A stretch of 37,864 nt of DNA from an uncultured Clostridia bacterium (lineage in GTDB: Bacteria; Bacillota; Clostridia; TANB77; CAG-508). The position numbers were made by a program, and so were the translations under genes. Where the stretch lies: NCBI GenBank assembly GCA_934167225.1, contig CAKPLD010000006.1, positions 1 through 37,864 on the forward strand. The letters are read 5' to 3'. Positions 7,494 through 15,081 of the stretch are shown piece after piece (the first letter of the stretch is position 1; the number at the start of each line of letters is the position of its first letter). Under the pieces are notes generated by a model. The model worked only from the letters and a program-made list of their open reading frames with translations, searched no databases and had not been told where the DNA came from.

Positions 7494-8372
7494 TTATTTT
7501 AATTTTTCTATACATTCTTTAAGTATTTTTTTATTGTTTTCACTAAGATTTACAAGTGGTAACCTTGGACTTCCAAAATTATAGCCACAAATGTTTAAAG
7601 CTTCTTTTACTGGAATTGGATTTACTTCTGAAAATAGTGCATTTATTAGTGGTATTGCATCTATTTGCATTTTAGAAGCTTTTTTTGTATTTCCTTCAAA
7701 ATAACTATAACACATTTCGTGCGTATATTTTGGTCTTATGTTTGAAAGTACTGATATTACGCCAATTCCTCCTATTGATAAAATCGGTACAACTTGGTCA
7801 TCATTTCCTGAGTAAATGTTTAAATTATCACCACATAAATTAGCCAATTGAGCAATTTGAGATAAATCTCCACTTGCTTCCTTTATTGCAACTATATTTT
7901 CAATTTCAGATAATTTTAATGCTGTTTCAGGTTTTATATTTACTCCAGTTCTACTTGGTACATTGTATAATATAATTGGTAATTTTGTATTTTTTGCAAT
8001 TTCTGTATAATGCTTTACTAATCCTTCTTGTGTTGTTTTGTTGTAATATGGTGTTACAATTAATACTCCATCTACACCTATTTTTTCTACTTTTTTGTTC
8101 ATTTCTATAACACTTTTCGTATTATTTGACCCGGTTCCTGCAATAATTGGTATTCTTCCTTTTGCTGTTTTTACTGCACATTCTATTGTTTGTAATCTTT
8201 CTTCTTCTGTCATTGTAGCAGATTCTCCTGTTGTTCCACATACTATTATGCTGTCTACACCTTCTTTTATTTGTTCCTCTACAAGTTTTTGGAATTCTTG
8301 TAGGTTTACTCCATTTTCTGTAAATGGTGTTGCAATTGCTGTTCCACAGCCTTTAAATATAATTTTTTTCAT
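7494..8372 (-). CDS. dapA: 4-hydroxy-tetrahydrodipicolinate synthase
   Basis: Condenses pyruvate with aspartate semialdehyde, the first committed step of the diaminopimelate/lysine branch. 292 aa, TIM-barrel of normal length. Seen: VCGTTGESATM (pyruvate binding), VTPYYNKTTQEG, YNVPSRTGV with the catalytic Tyr, and VAIKEASGDL with the Schiff-base Lys, followed by YSGNDD. Start ATG 8370-8372 with AAGGAGCG upstream. It heads the dapA-HD-dapB group. Confidence 0.97.
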   Translation of the reverse strand: MKKIIFKGCGTAIATPFTENGVNLQEFQKLVEEQIKEGVDSIIVCGTTGESATMTEEERLQTIECAVKTAKGRIPIIAGTGSNNTKSVIEMNKKVEKIGVDGVLIVTPYYNKTTQEGLVKHYTEIAKNTKLPIILYNVPSRTGVNIKPETALKLSEIENIVAIKEASGDLSQIAQLANLCGDNLNIYSGNDDQVVPILSIGGIGVISVLSNIRPKYTHEMCYSYFEGNTKKASKMQIDAIPLINALFSEVNPIPVKEALNICGYNFGSPRLPLVNLSENNKKILKECIEKLK

Positions 8373-8441
8373 AGCGCAAGCACGCTCCTTTTTTTGTTGT
8401 TTAGTATTAATTATATTTATAAAAAATACTAAAAATGATTT

Positions 8442-9566
8442 TTATTCATTTTCTGTATTATTGTTTGTTGTATCATTTGTATCATATTCAAACCATAGCC
8501 CTTTTTTCTTTAATAATGCTATTGTTTCTTGGTGTTGGTCATATGTATCTGAGAAATACATATCTCCATTTTTGTCTGCAACAAAATATAAATAGTTTCC
8601 ATCTGTTGGGTTTAAAGCTGCTTTTATTGCCTCTTCAGATACACTTGCAATTGGTCCAACTGGTAATTTTCCTTCCATATTTGGTCCTCTTGTATTGTAT
8701 GCATTATATGTGTTTATTTCTTTAGCATATAGATCTCTTTCTCCCATATCTACTCTAATTCCATAATATGTTGTTACATCACTTCCTAAAGACATATTTG
8801 CAGCAAGCCTATTGTATATTACTCTTGCTATTTGTGCTCTGTTTTCACTATTTGTTCCTTCTAATTCTATTATTGATGATATTGTTAATATATCATGTAC
8901 TGTATAGTTTCCAACAGAACTTGTTCCTTTATATTTGGTTAAAATTTTGTCCATTTTGTCTAACATTTTTTCAAAAATTTCTTTCACTGTTACATCTTTA
9001 TTTTCAAAACTGTATGTGTCTGGATATAAATATCCTTCTAATGGATAGTATATACTTTGGTTTTGAATTTTGTTAGTTAAAAACCAATATTTATCTATTA
9101 TTGATGCAATATATTCTTTATTTTCTAGTAATTGGTATACATCATTTGCTGTGTTATTTGTGTTTTCTGCTATGGTTGAAGCAATATAACGCATATTTTT
9201 TCCTTCTAAAAATGTTATTGTTACTGTTTCATCCATTACTTTTCCAGTAGCTAATGTGTTTAGCACTTCTGGTAGATCATCGTTTCCTGTAAATAAATAT
9301 TTTCCAGCTTGAAGGCTTTGTCTTTCATGTAACCCAATATAGATTTCTGATGCAAGTTTGCTTTTTATTACACCTTTTTGTTCTAGAATACTTAGTATTT
9401 CTTTTGTGCTTGTTCCTGATTTTATTTCTACTACTGCTTGTATATCTTGAGATTCATCTTTATTTGGCTTTTTTATTGATATATTGTACCATATTATTCC
9501 TGAAATTACTGCAATTACAATTATTAAAAATATTACCCCTAAAATTATAAATCCTTTTCTTCTCAT
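8442..9566 (-). CDS. mltG: Endolytic murein transglycosylase MltG (YceG-like)
   Basis: Cleaves nascent glycan strands at the membrane and so sets peptidoglycan strand length. 374 aa: one N-terminal membrane helix (residues 7-28), a LysM-like region starting VVEIKSGTSTKEILSILEQ, then the catalytic domain with PLEGYLYPDTYSF, TISSIIELEG (catalytic Glu), IARVIYNRLAANMSLGSDVT and GPIASVSEEAIKAALNP. The C-terminal tail is Asn/Thr-rich. It is followed at once by dapA downstream and preceded by the SH3-like surface protein, all on the minus strand with short gaps. Confidence 0.95.
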   Translation of the reverse strand: MRRKGFIILGVIFLIIVIAVISGIIWYNISIKKPNKDESQDIQAVVEIKSGTSTKEILSILEQKGVIKSKLASEIYIGLHERQSLQAGKYLFTGNDDLPEVLNTLATGKVMDETVTITFLEGKNMRYIASTIAENTNNTANDVYQLLENKEYIASIIDKYWFLTNKIQNQSIYYPLEGYLYPDTYSFENKDVTVKEIFEKMLDKMDKILTKYKGTSSVGNYTVHDILTISSIIELEGTNSENRAQIARVIYNRLAANMSLGSDVTTYYGIRVDMGERDLYAKEINTYNAYNTRGPNMEGKLPVGPIASVSEEAIKAALNPTDGNYLYFVADKNGDMYFSDTYDQHQETIALLKKKGLWFEYDTNDTTNNNTENE

Positions 9567-9582
9567 TGTACTTCCTCTTTCT

Positions 9583-10524
9583 TTAAAATATTACTTTTAT
9601 TCCACATTCTTTTAATACGGGAACAATTTCTATTTTAAACCTATCATAATTTGATTCATCTGTTCCATTATATAAAATCTTTAAGTATATCTTATCATTT
9701 TTTATCGCTTCTTGCAATATCCTATTGATAACATTTTCTCTTTTTTCAAATGTTGATATATTTTCTTTTGTTATGTCATATTCTAGTTGTTTCTCAACCC
9801 CCGTATTTTCGCTATTTTCTTCTTTTATGTCTTCTCTCTCTGTTATGAAATTATCTAAATATTTCTTTTTTACATAACCTATTTTTCCATTTTGAGTCCT
9901 TACTTTGGCCATTTTATTTTCTTCACTTATATATATTAGCCAATTTCCTTTTTTTACTTTGTCCACTGTTTTCGAGTTTTCTCTGTTTGTTTCTTTTATT
10001 TTTACATTTTTTGTTACATATGCTTTTACTAACTTTTTATTTAAAGAATCTATTGTTATTGTATTGCTTGCTTCTGTATATTTAAATTCATAGTCATAAA
10101 CGTTTTCTAATTCCGAAATTGCTATGTAGTCTTTACCATTTTCTTCTATTACTCCATCTTTTATTTTTTGTGTTGCTCCATTTATTTTTACATTTTCATC
10201 GTCTTTTTTTAGTGTTACCACTTTTTTGGGACTTGTTGTTATTATTAAATCTGTTTCGCTTTCTTTATATATTGTGCTATCTATAAATTTTTGTATGTCT
10301 TCAAAACTCATATATATTTGGTCGTTTTCCTGTTTTATTTCATCTTGTAAATCTTCTGTAATATTTTCGTTGTTTATTATTACCTGCATTTTATTGCTTT
10401 TTTCTTCTTTTTTATTAATTTTTATTCCAATTATAATTATAAAAATAAATGCAATAATAAAAGCTATTTTTTTATAGCTTTTATTATTGCTTTTCTTTTT
10501 ATGTTTAGAACTATTTTTTGCCAT
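9583..10524 (-). CDS. Membrane-anchored protein with copper-amine-oxidase-N-like and SH3-like domains
   Basis: 313 aa. A basic, Lys/Ser/Asn-rich start is followed by one membrane segment (about 19-37, KIAFIIAFIFIIIIGI), placing the rest outside. Residues ~50-160 resemble the copper-amine-oxidase N-terminal-like repeat domain common in clostridial surface proteins (YMSFEDIQKFID... KDYIAISELENVYDYEFKYTEASNTITID). Residues ~165-225 look like a bacterial SH3 domain (VKIKETNRENSKTVDKVKKGNW...VRTQNGKIGYVKKKYL). Relatives I know with this layout often continue into a glycosyl hydrolase 18 domain; that is absent here. A short C-terminal domain may bind something else. It is probably cell-wall associated. 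Role unknown. Confidence 0.75.
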   Translation of the reverse strand: MAKNSSKHKKKSNNKSYKKIAFIIAFIFIIIIGIKINKKEEKSNKMQVIINNENITEDLQDEIKQENDQIYMSFEDIQKFIDSTIYKESETDLIITTSPKKVVTLKKDDENVKINGATQKIKDGVIEENGKDYIAISELENVYDYEFKYTEASNTITIDSLNKKLVKAYVTKNVKIKETNRENSKTVDKVKKGNWLIYISEENKMAKVRTQNGKIGYVKKKYLDNFITEREDIKEENSENTGVEKQLEYDITKENISTFEKRENVINRILQEAIKNDKIYLKILYNGTDESNYDRFKIEIVPVLKECGIKVIF

Positions 10525-10550
10525 TGATTTCTCCTTTTTTATTTCTTTTT

Positions 10551-11201
10551 CTACATTTTTCTAAACACACCTATAACTTTTCCTAAAATTTTACAATCTG
10601 GAACTATTATAGGATCCATTGTTTGATTTTCTGGTTGTAGACGAATGTGATCTTTTTCTTTGTAAAATGTTTTTACTGTTGCTTCATCTCCTATTAATGC
10701 TACAACAATTTGACCATTTATTGCATCTGATTGTTTTCTTACTAGTATAAAGTCTCCATCTAAAATACCAGCTTCTATCATGCTTTCTCCTCTTACTGTA
10801 AGCATAAAACATTCTGAATTTCCAACAAAGTCTATTGGTATAGGAAATGTATCTGTTACATTTTCTACTGCTAAAATTGGCATTCCTGCTGTTATTTTTC
10901 CTACCATAGGTACATCTATTAATTCTTTTTCTGAATAGAAATTTTTTGGTGTGTTGTCTACTGGTTCTCCATTTCCACCTTTTAATAATTTTAATGTCCT
11001 TCCTTTTTTGTCTTCTTTTTTTATGTAACCTTTTTCTCTTAGTTTTGCTAAGTATCCATGTACTGTTGCTGTTGAACTTAAACCTACTGCTTTTCCTATT
11101 TCTCTTACTGATGGTGGGTATCCATCTTCTTTTATTTTTTTTTCGATAAATTTTAGTATTGATTTTTCTCTTCTATTTAATTCCTGTGCTTTTCTTGGCA
11201 T
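10551..11201 (-). CDS. lexA: LexA SOS repressor
   Basis: Represses DNA-damage genes and self-cleaves when stimulated by RecA filaments. 216 aa from the ATG at 11201 (MPRKAQELNRREKSIL); a longer open frame to 11261 was rejected because GGAGAGTGA precedes this ATG and homology begins here. The winged HTH (PPSVREIGKAVGLSSTATVHGYL) spans residues 29-51. The cleavage bond is Ala105-Gly106 in KITAGMP. Catalytic Ser140 lies in RGESMIEAGI and Lys177 in ATVKTF. The promoter at 11233-11261 contains a palindrome that may be its own operator. Confidence 0.96.
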   Translation of the reverse strand: MPRKAQELNRREKSILKFIEKKIKEDGYPPSVREIGKAVGLSSTATVHGYLAKLREKGYIKKEDKKGRTLKLLKGGNGEPVDNTPKNFYSEKELIDVPMVGKITAGMPILAVENVTDTFPIPIDFVGNSECFMLTVRGESMIEAGILDGDFILVRKQSDAINGQIVVALIGDEATVKTFYKEKDHIRLQPENQTMDPIIVPDCKILGKVIGVFRKM

Positions 11202-11232
11202 ATCTATCACTCTCCACAATAAATTTGGAAAT

Positions 11233-11261
11233 ATAATACCATACAAAATTAATTTTGTCAA
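11233..11261 (-). promoter_or_regulatory. lexA promoter with embedded 16-nt palindrome
   Basis: Minus strand TTGACA (11256-11261), 17-nt spacer, TATTAT (11233-11238) with extended -10 TG. The spacer and the end of the -35 are a perfect palindrome ACAAAATTAATTTTGT (11243-11258), in the right place for autorepression. It does not match the usual Gram-positive SOS box (GAAC-N4-GTTC). Confidence 0.7.
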
Positions 11262-11285
11262 ACAGAATTTTGCAATAATTTTTGT

Positions 11286-12662
11286 CTAAATTACTTTAAA
11301 TTCATTTTTTCCATCAAATTTTATCATAACTATTTTTGTGTAATTTTCACTAGATGGTTTGCCTATTTCTTTTATTATTAAACTTCCTTTACATTTATTC
11401 AATGTATCAAAAGTATTCATAAATCCCATTCCTGTTCCTCCTTCGTCTTTGTAAGTGGTACATGGCCTTTTTCCTAGATTCTTAAGAATCTCTTTTTCAA
11501 ATTCTATCCCTGAATCATACACATATAAACCATAACATTCTTCTATTTTTCCGATTCTTACCATTATGCTTCTATTTATATTTTCTGAATGGTTTATTGC
11601 TATAATCGCATCTTTTACATGGTCTGCAATTAGTATCTCTAGCTGGTCTTGGCTTATTATGTTGTTTATTATGTAATACACATTTCCTTTTACTTGAACG
11701 TGAAATTCAATGTTATTTTCTATGCATTTTTCTCTTTCAAATTCTATTATGTTGTCTATTTTTTCTATACCTGTTTTGGTTATTTCTTCATTTGGCCTTT
11801 TGTATAGTTCTTTTTCTATGTCTGCCATTTGGTCTTTTATTTTTGTTATGTCTTGCTCTTTTCCTTCTTTTGTTAGTTTGTTTATTTTATATTCTAATAT
11901 TTGTTGCTTATGTGCTAGGCTATGGCTTGTTTTGCTGAATTTTAAGTTTTCTTCTTCTAACATTTTTATTTCTTTGTCTTTTTTCTCAATTTCTTGTTTG
12001 TTTTCTTCAAGTTGTTTTTGAAGTAATTTTTGTTTGTAGTATACGTTGAATGATTTTTTGATTGTTATTAATAGAACTATTACTTCTACTATAATTACTG
12101 GAGTTATATTCATAACAAATTTTATATTGTTTGTAGATAATAATGTAATTAATAATATTATTATCAAACATGCATTTAAAATCATTATATCTACATACTC
12201 ATTTTGTGCATTTCCTTTTAAAAGGCTTATTCCGTATTTAAATTTTTTTATCTTAAACATACAAACAATCAATAAAAAATGTATAATGATTATTATAATT
12301 AAGTTAATTTCATCCAGTGAAATATGTATAATTTCATATAATATATAGCTTAAAACAATTGCTACAAAAAAGATACTGTAGTTGATTGTTATCGAAAACA
12401 TTGTTGTACATATTCCCTTTTTTACATTATCCTTTGAAAAGACTATACCAATTATTATAGTTAGAAGCATAATGTTTATAAAACTTGCCAATTTACTTTT
12501 TATTAGCACACATAGTACGGATGATATTGTTATTATAAATATTTTTGTAATTGATTTTATGTTTAATTTTTCTTTTTTGTTAATTATTTTGAAATTTGTA
12601 TAATATGTTATTACTGCAATCCATATGTTTTTTATTATTTCTATATTTAAATTCTCTTCCAT
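11286..12662 (-). CDS. AgrC-like GHKL sensor histidine kinase, divergent
   Basis: 458 aa. The N-terminal ~205 residues form about six membrane helices, then a coiled coil (KQLEENKQEIEKKDKEIKM, ~215-245), a dimerisation/H-box region with SHSLAH (His247/His251) and a C-terminal GHKL ATPase domain. That domain has VYDSGIEFEKEI (G1 box, ~381-392) and TYKDEGGTGMGF (G2, ~403-414). The layout is that of peptide-sensing kinases (AgrC/ComD). Oddities: the Asp and Asn that normally follow the H-box His are replaced, and the N-box reads HVKDAIIA, with Asp351 where Asn usually binds Mg-ATP. It has its own promoter (12694-12722). No agrB, agrD or LytTR regulator is adjacent; candidate partners nearby are the Spo0A-like regulator and a 16-aa peptide. 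Confidence 0.85.
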   Translation of the reverse strand: MEENLNIEIIKNIWIAVITYYTNFKIINKKEKLNIKSITKIFIITISSVLCVLIKSKLASFINIMLLTIIIGIVFSKDNVKKGICTTMFSITINYSIFFVAIVLSYILYEIIHISLDEINLIIIIIIHFLLIVCMFKIKKFKYGISLLKGNAQNEYVDIMILNACLIIILLITLLSTNNIKFVMNITPVIIVEVIVLLITIKKSFNVYYKQKLLQKQLEENKQEIEKKDKEIKMLEEENLKFSKTSHSLAHKQQILEYKINKLTKEGKEQDITKIKDQMADIEKELYKRPNEEITKTGIEKIDNIIEFEREKCIENNIEFHVQVKGNVYYIINNIISQDQLEILIADHVKDAIIAINHSENINRSIMVRIGKIEECYGLYVYDSGIEFEKEILKNLGKRPCTTYKDEGGTGMGFMNTFDTLNKCKGSLIIKEIGKPSSENYTKIVMIKFDGKNEFKVI

Positions 12663-12693
12663 TCTTTTCCCTTTTTATTTCTTTTTTTTGCTT

Positions 12694-12722
12694 ATTATAT
12701 ATTAGTTTTTATTTTTGTTCAA
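12694..12722 (-). promoter_or_regulatory. Promoter of the GHKL kinase gene
   Basis: Minus strand TTGAAC (12717-12722), 17-nt spacer, TATAAT (12694-12699), about 30 nt before the start codon. Confidence 0.7.
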
Positions 12723-12797
12723 CTTTTTATAAAAATCGAGTCAACTATGATACATCTTGACGCTTACTTTAAATCTATAATATATTTTTATATTCAT

Positions 12798-12828
12798 AAA
12801 AACAAGCGAACATAATGTTCGCTTGTTT
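12798..12828 (-). terminator. Terminator of the 12832-13236 gene
   Basis: AAACAAGCGAACAT (12800-12813) pairs with ATGTTCGCTTGTTT (12815-12828); on the minus strand TTTTT follows. It is clearly related in sequence to the terminator at 13363-13395. Confidence 0.85.
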
Positions 12829-12831
12829 GAC

Positions 12832-13236
12832 TTATTGGTATTCCAGCCATACTCCGGCTGTTCTGTTGGGGCAATTACAAACTTCATTCCATCTTTCTCC
12901 CTTTTTTAAATTTCCCTTCCGGTACCAACCGCAATACTTGCAGTATACTTCGTATCTAACTTTTCTTGCCCCTCCTTTGAACTCATACCAATCTATGAGT
13001 CCTTCTTCTTTCTCTTTTTTTATTATTTTTTCGTTTGCTTTTACCTTCACCTCTTTTCCATCCTTTGTCGCATCCGTATATATGTATGTTCCGTCTGCTT
13101 CTATCGTCATTCCCTCTCCCATAGGTGCCAATTCAATTTTTTCTTCCGATATCTTACTGCTACTTGTTCTTGCAACACATATAGTCATAATAATGACTAT
13201 AATCATCATAATTGTTTTCTTTAGTTGTTTTTTCAT
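12832..13236 (-). CDS. Exported zinc-ribbon protein, unknown function
   Basis: 134 aa. A basic start and hydrophobic stretch (residues 9-21, TIMMIIVIIMTIC) form a signal peptide or anchor. The C-terminal part has CKYC, 17 residues, then CNC (CxxC-x17-CxC), a zinc-ribbon-like knuckle, flanked by GWY and RWNEV. The start ATG at 13236 follows CAGGAGG; a consensus promoter lies at 13285-13313 and a terminator directly downstream. Codons are GC-shifted compared with neighbours. The 13398-13772 gene carries the same CxxC-x17-C spacing and a sibling terminator, so the two look like diverged copies of one cassette. Substrate and role unknown; acquisition by transfer is likely. Confidence 0.8.
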   Translation of the reverse strand: MKKQLKKTIMMIIVIIMTICVARTSSSKISEEKIELAPMGEGMTIEADGTYIYTDATKDGKEVKVKANEKIIKKEKEEGLIDWYEFKGGARKVRYEVYCKYCGWYRKGNLKKGERWNEVCNCPNRTAGVWLEYQ

Positions 13237-13284
13237 ATCAAAAAACCTCCTGAAAATTTTGTGTAATTACCTTTTCTATTAAAT

Positions 13285-13313
13285 ATTATACCTTGTTATT
13301 ATTTTTATGTCAA
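13285..13313 (-). promoter_or_regulatory. Consensus promoter of the 12832-13236 gene
   Basis: Minus strand TTGACA (13308-13313), 17-nt spacer, TATAAT (13285-13290): exact consensus at both elements. Confidence 0.88.
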
Positions 13314-13362
13314 CCTTGTTGTATTACTTATAAATCGCTAATGTCTATATCTTTTATAGAAT

Positions 13363-13395
13363 AAAAACAGGCAAACATAAAGTCTGCCTGTTTTT
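13363..13395 (-). terminator. Terminator of the lipoprotein gene
   Basis: AAAAACAGGCA (13363-13373) pairs with TGCCTGTTTTT (13385-13395) around AACATAAAGTC. U-run present on the minus strand. Related to the terminator at 12798-12828. Confidence 0.85.
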
Positions 13396-13397
13396 GG

Positions 13398-13772
13398 TTA
13401 CGCATCCTTCGAGAAATCGAGGCTTATTGCCACAGATTGCAAGCATCCTTGGCATACCCAATTCACCTGCTTCACCATCGGAACTAAGAGATCCGTCGTA
13501 TTGTTGCATTGCTTACATTTGCAATGTACATCTACTTTCTCCTGTGTTCCTACCGTCTCTACCGCATATTTCAACGGTAAACTACGCATCTTTACATTAA
13601 AAGCTTGATCGCTTTTAATCGTTACCTCAACCCAACTATCTGAGTCTAGGTATACATATTTCCCCTTGTCTTCTTTTGCCTCCCGTACATTCTCATCCAC
13701 GGGTTGCTCACATCCTGACAATGTAAGCAACGCTATAGTTGCAATTACAATTGCAGCTATAATTTTTTTCAT
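13398..13772 (-). CDS. Lipoprotein with a C-terminal zinc ribbon, unknown function
   Basis: 124 aa from the ATG at 13772 (MKKIIAAIVIATIALLTLSGC), with AAGGAAG upstream; the longer open frame to 13805 has no ribosome binding site. The signal peptide ends in the lipobox LSGC (Cys21), so the protein should be lipid-anchored outside the membrane. The C-terminus has CKCKQC, 17 residues and CQGC, a CxxC-x17-CxxC zinc ribbon matching the spacing in 12832-13236. GC-shifted codons, its own promoter (13818-13846) and terminator mark it as a single-gene cassette. No family recognised. Confidence 0.82.
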   Translation of the reverse strand: MKKIIAAIVIATIALLTLSGCEQPVDENVREAKEDKGKYVYLDSDSWVEVTIKSDQAFNVKMRSLPLKYAVETVGTQEKVDVHCKCKQCNNTTDLLVPMVKQVNWVCQGCLQSVAISLDFSKDA

Positions 13773-13817
13773 AATAAAAACTTCCTTTCCGGCAATTGCC
13801 ATCAAAATTCAATTATT

Positions 13818-13846
13818 ATTATAACATCATCATCTTCTAACATCAA
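13818..13846 (-). promoter_or_regulatory. Promoter of the lipoprotein gene
   Basis: Minus strand TTGATG (13841-13846), 17-nt spacer, TATAAT (13818-13823). Confidence 0.78.
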
Positions 13847-13867
13847 TAATTTTCACAATACTTTCAC

Positions 13868-13904
13868 AAAAAAAACTACAGAGAACAAATTCTGTTCCCC
13901 ATAG
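13868..13904 (-). terminator. Terminator of the 16-aa peptide gene
   Basis: On the minus strand CTATGGGGAACA pairs with TGTTCTCTGTAG (13893-13904 with 13876-13887, including G-T pairs) over a 5-nt loop. A run of eight T follows. Confidence 0.8.
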
Positions 13905-13912
13905 CTTTTTAC

Positions 13913-13963
13913 TTAAAACCACTTCATAATCCAACGAGCTAATCCTTCATACCATTCTTTCAT
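13913..13963 (-). CDS. 16-residue Trp-rich amphipathic peptide
   Basis: Small open frame MKEWYEGLARWIMKWF. The ATG at 13961-13963 is preceded by AAAGGTGGTGA at good spacing, and a strong intrinsic terminator starts 9 nt after the stop, so a short dedicated transcript is likely. Trp4, Leu8, Trp11 and Trp15 fall on one helix face with Lys, Glu and Arg opposite, the pattern of a membrane-active or membrane-surface peptide. It could be a type I toxin-like peptide, a modulin-like peptide, a signal peptide for the nearby kinase, or a leader peptide. It lies between the zinc-ribbon cassettes and the Spo0A-like regulator. No family recognised; function not inferable from sequence. Confidence 0.6.
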   Translation of the reverse strand: MKEWYEGLARWIMKWF

Positions 13964-14090
13964 CAAAAATCACCACCTTTCTGTTCACAATGTTCAAATC
14001 TGTTTGTTAACATAAAGATACCATCAAATGAGCAAAAATTAGCGGTATTTTCTGATGAAGAAAAATGGCAAAAAATGAAAAAATATAGAA

Positions 14091-14129
14091 AAAAATAGAA
14101 CGTACATTCGGTTGTACGCTCTATTTTTT
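14091..14129 (-). terminator. Second of two tandem hairpins after the Spo0A-like gene
   Basis: AAAAATAGA (14091-14099) pairs with TCTATTTTT (14120-14128), and CGTAC (14101-14105) with GTACG (14114-14118), with one A-C mismatch between. T-runs occur on both sides, so it can act in both directions. Confidence 0.75.
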
Positions 14130-14161
14130 GGTTTATTTGTAAACTAAATTACAAATAAACC
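14130..14161 (-). terminator. First hairpin, touching the stop codon of the Spo0A-like gene
   Basis: GGTTTATTTGTAA (14130-14142) pairs exactly with TTACAAATAAACC (14149-14161), 6-nt loop. It begins at the stop codon of the upstream gene; together with 14091-14129 it forms a double terminator. Confidence 0.65.
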
Positions 14162-14949
14162 TATATTTTCTTTTTTATCTTATTCACATAATAATATATA
14201 AATTCCATAGGAGTTGGAACCCCTGTATCTAAATTTATTCTAGCTGTATAATAAACAATTAAATCCTCTGGTGGAGTTATTCTCCAAGCATGTATTATTG
14301 CATTCTGAATCCCATTATTTATTGTAGTTGCAGATTTTTTATACTTTTTCACTAAATATTGTATAACACTTATTTTATTACTATCATCTTGTAACAGATG
14401 AAAAATAGCATCATATATATAATCTCTACCTTTAAGTTTCGATGTAACACCTATTAATTCCAATTCTTCATTAATTAAGTCTGAAATTTTGTCTTCTTCG
14501 TTTTCTAACGTGTCAGTTAGCAATTCTGTTGTTTTTCTTCCCTCAGAATTTCTTAAATTAATAAAATTATTTAATACATGTTCACTTGAATATTTAGGAT
14601 TATCCTTATATAAAATTATGTCCACGCCATTTCTATGTAATATATCATAAGTTCTTTTTGAGTTTACATGTGTTGTAACTATTACAATTGGCACATAATT
14701 TAAATTTAATTTTCTTAGATTTGATAAAAATTCCAAAGAATCAATACTTCCTGTTTCGCTATTATTTAATTCTAAATCTAAGACAATTCCTTCTGGATGT
14801 TTTGTTTTGACAATTTTTAACCCCTCAATATCAGAATCTGTTATGGCTATAATTTCAATATCTTCTCTTTTTTTAGCACATTCTTTGAATAAATTACAGT
14901 CTTCAATGTCATCTTCAATAATTAAAATTTTCATTGGTCTATTTTCCAT
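14161..14949 (-). CDS. Spo0A-like response regulator
   Basis: 262 aa from the ATG at 14949 (MENRPMKILIIEDD), which has AAAGGAG upstream; the longer frame to 15123 is not needed. Residues 6-130 are a receiver domain: acidic pocket Glu12-Asp14, phosphoacceptor Asp58 in IVLDLEL, Thr92/Thr93 and Lys115. Residues ~155-262 match the Spo0A C-terminal DNA-binding domain (IGVTSKLKGRDYIYDAI ... IQNAIIHAW ... TPMEFIYYYVNKI). The recognition helix differs from true Spo0A (TTINNGIQNAI in place of the usual Arg-rich helix), so it should bind a different operator than the 0A box. It is probably a paralogue rather than the sporulation master regulator. It is divergent from an XRE regulator gene and followed by two hairpins. 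Confidence 0.85.
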   Translation of the reverse strand: MENRPMKILIIEDDIEDCNLFKECAKKREDIEIIAITDSDIEGLKIVKTKHPEGIVLDLELNNSETGSIDSLEFLSNLRKLNLNYVPIVIVTTHVNSKRTYDILHRNGVDIILYKDNPKYSSEHVLNNFINLRNSEGRKTTELLTDTLENEEDKISDLINEELELIGVTSKLKGRDYIYDAIFHLLQDDSNKISVIQYLVKKYKKSATTINNGIQNAIIHAWRITPPEDLIVYYTARINLDTGVPTPMEFIYYYVNKIKKKI

Positions 14950-15081
14950 AAAAATTCTCCTTTCACATATATTTTTCATTTTTATACCATAAAATACTAA
15001 AAATTTCCATATGTACACATCACTTTTTTCCAACTTTTTGTATATAATATATGTTAAAATTATATTTGGGGTGTGATTTTT

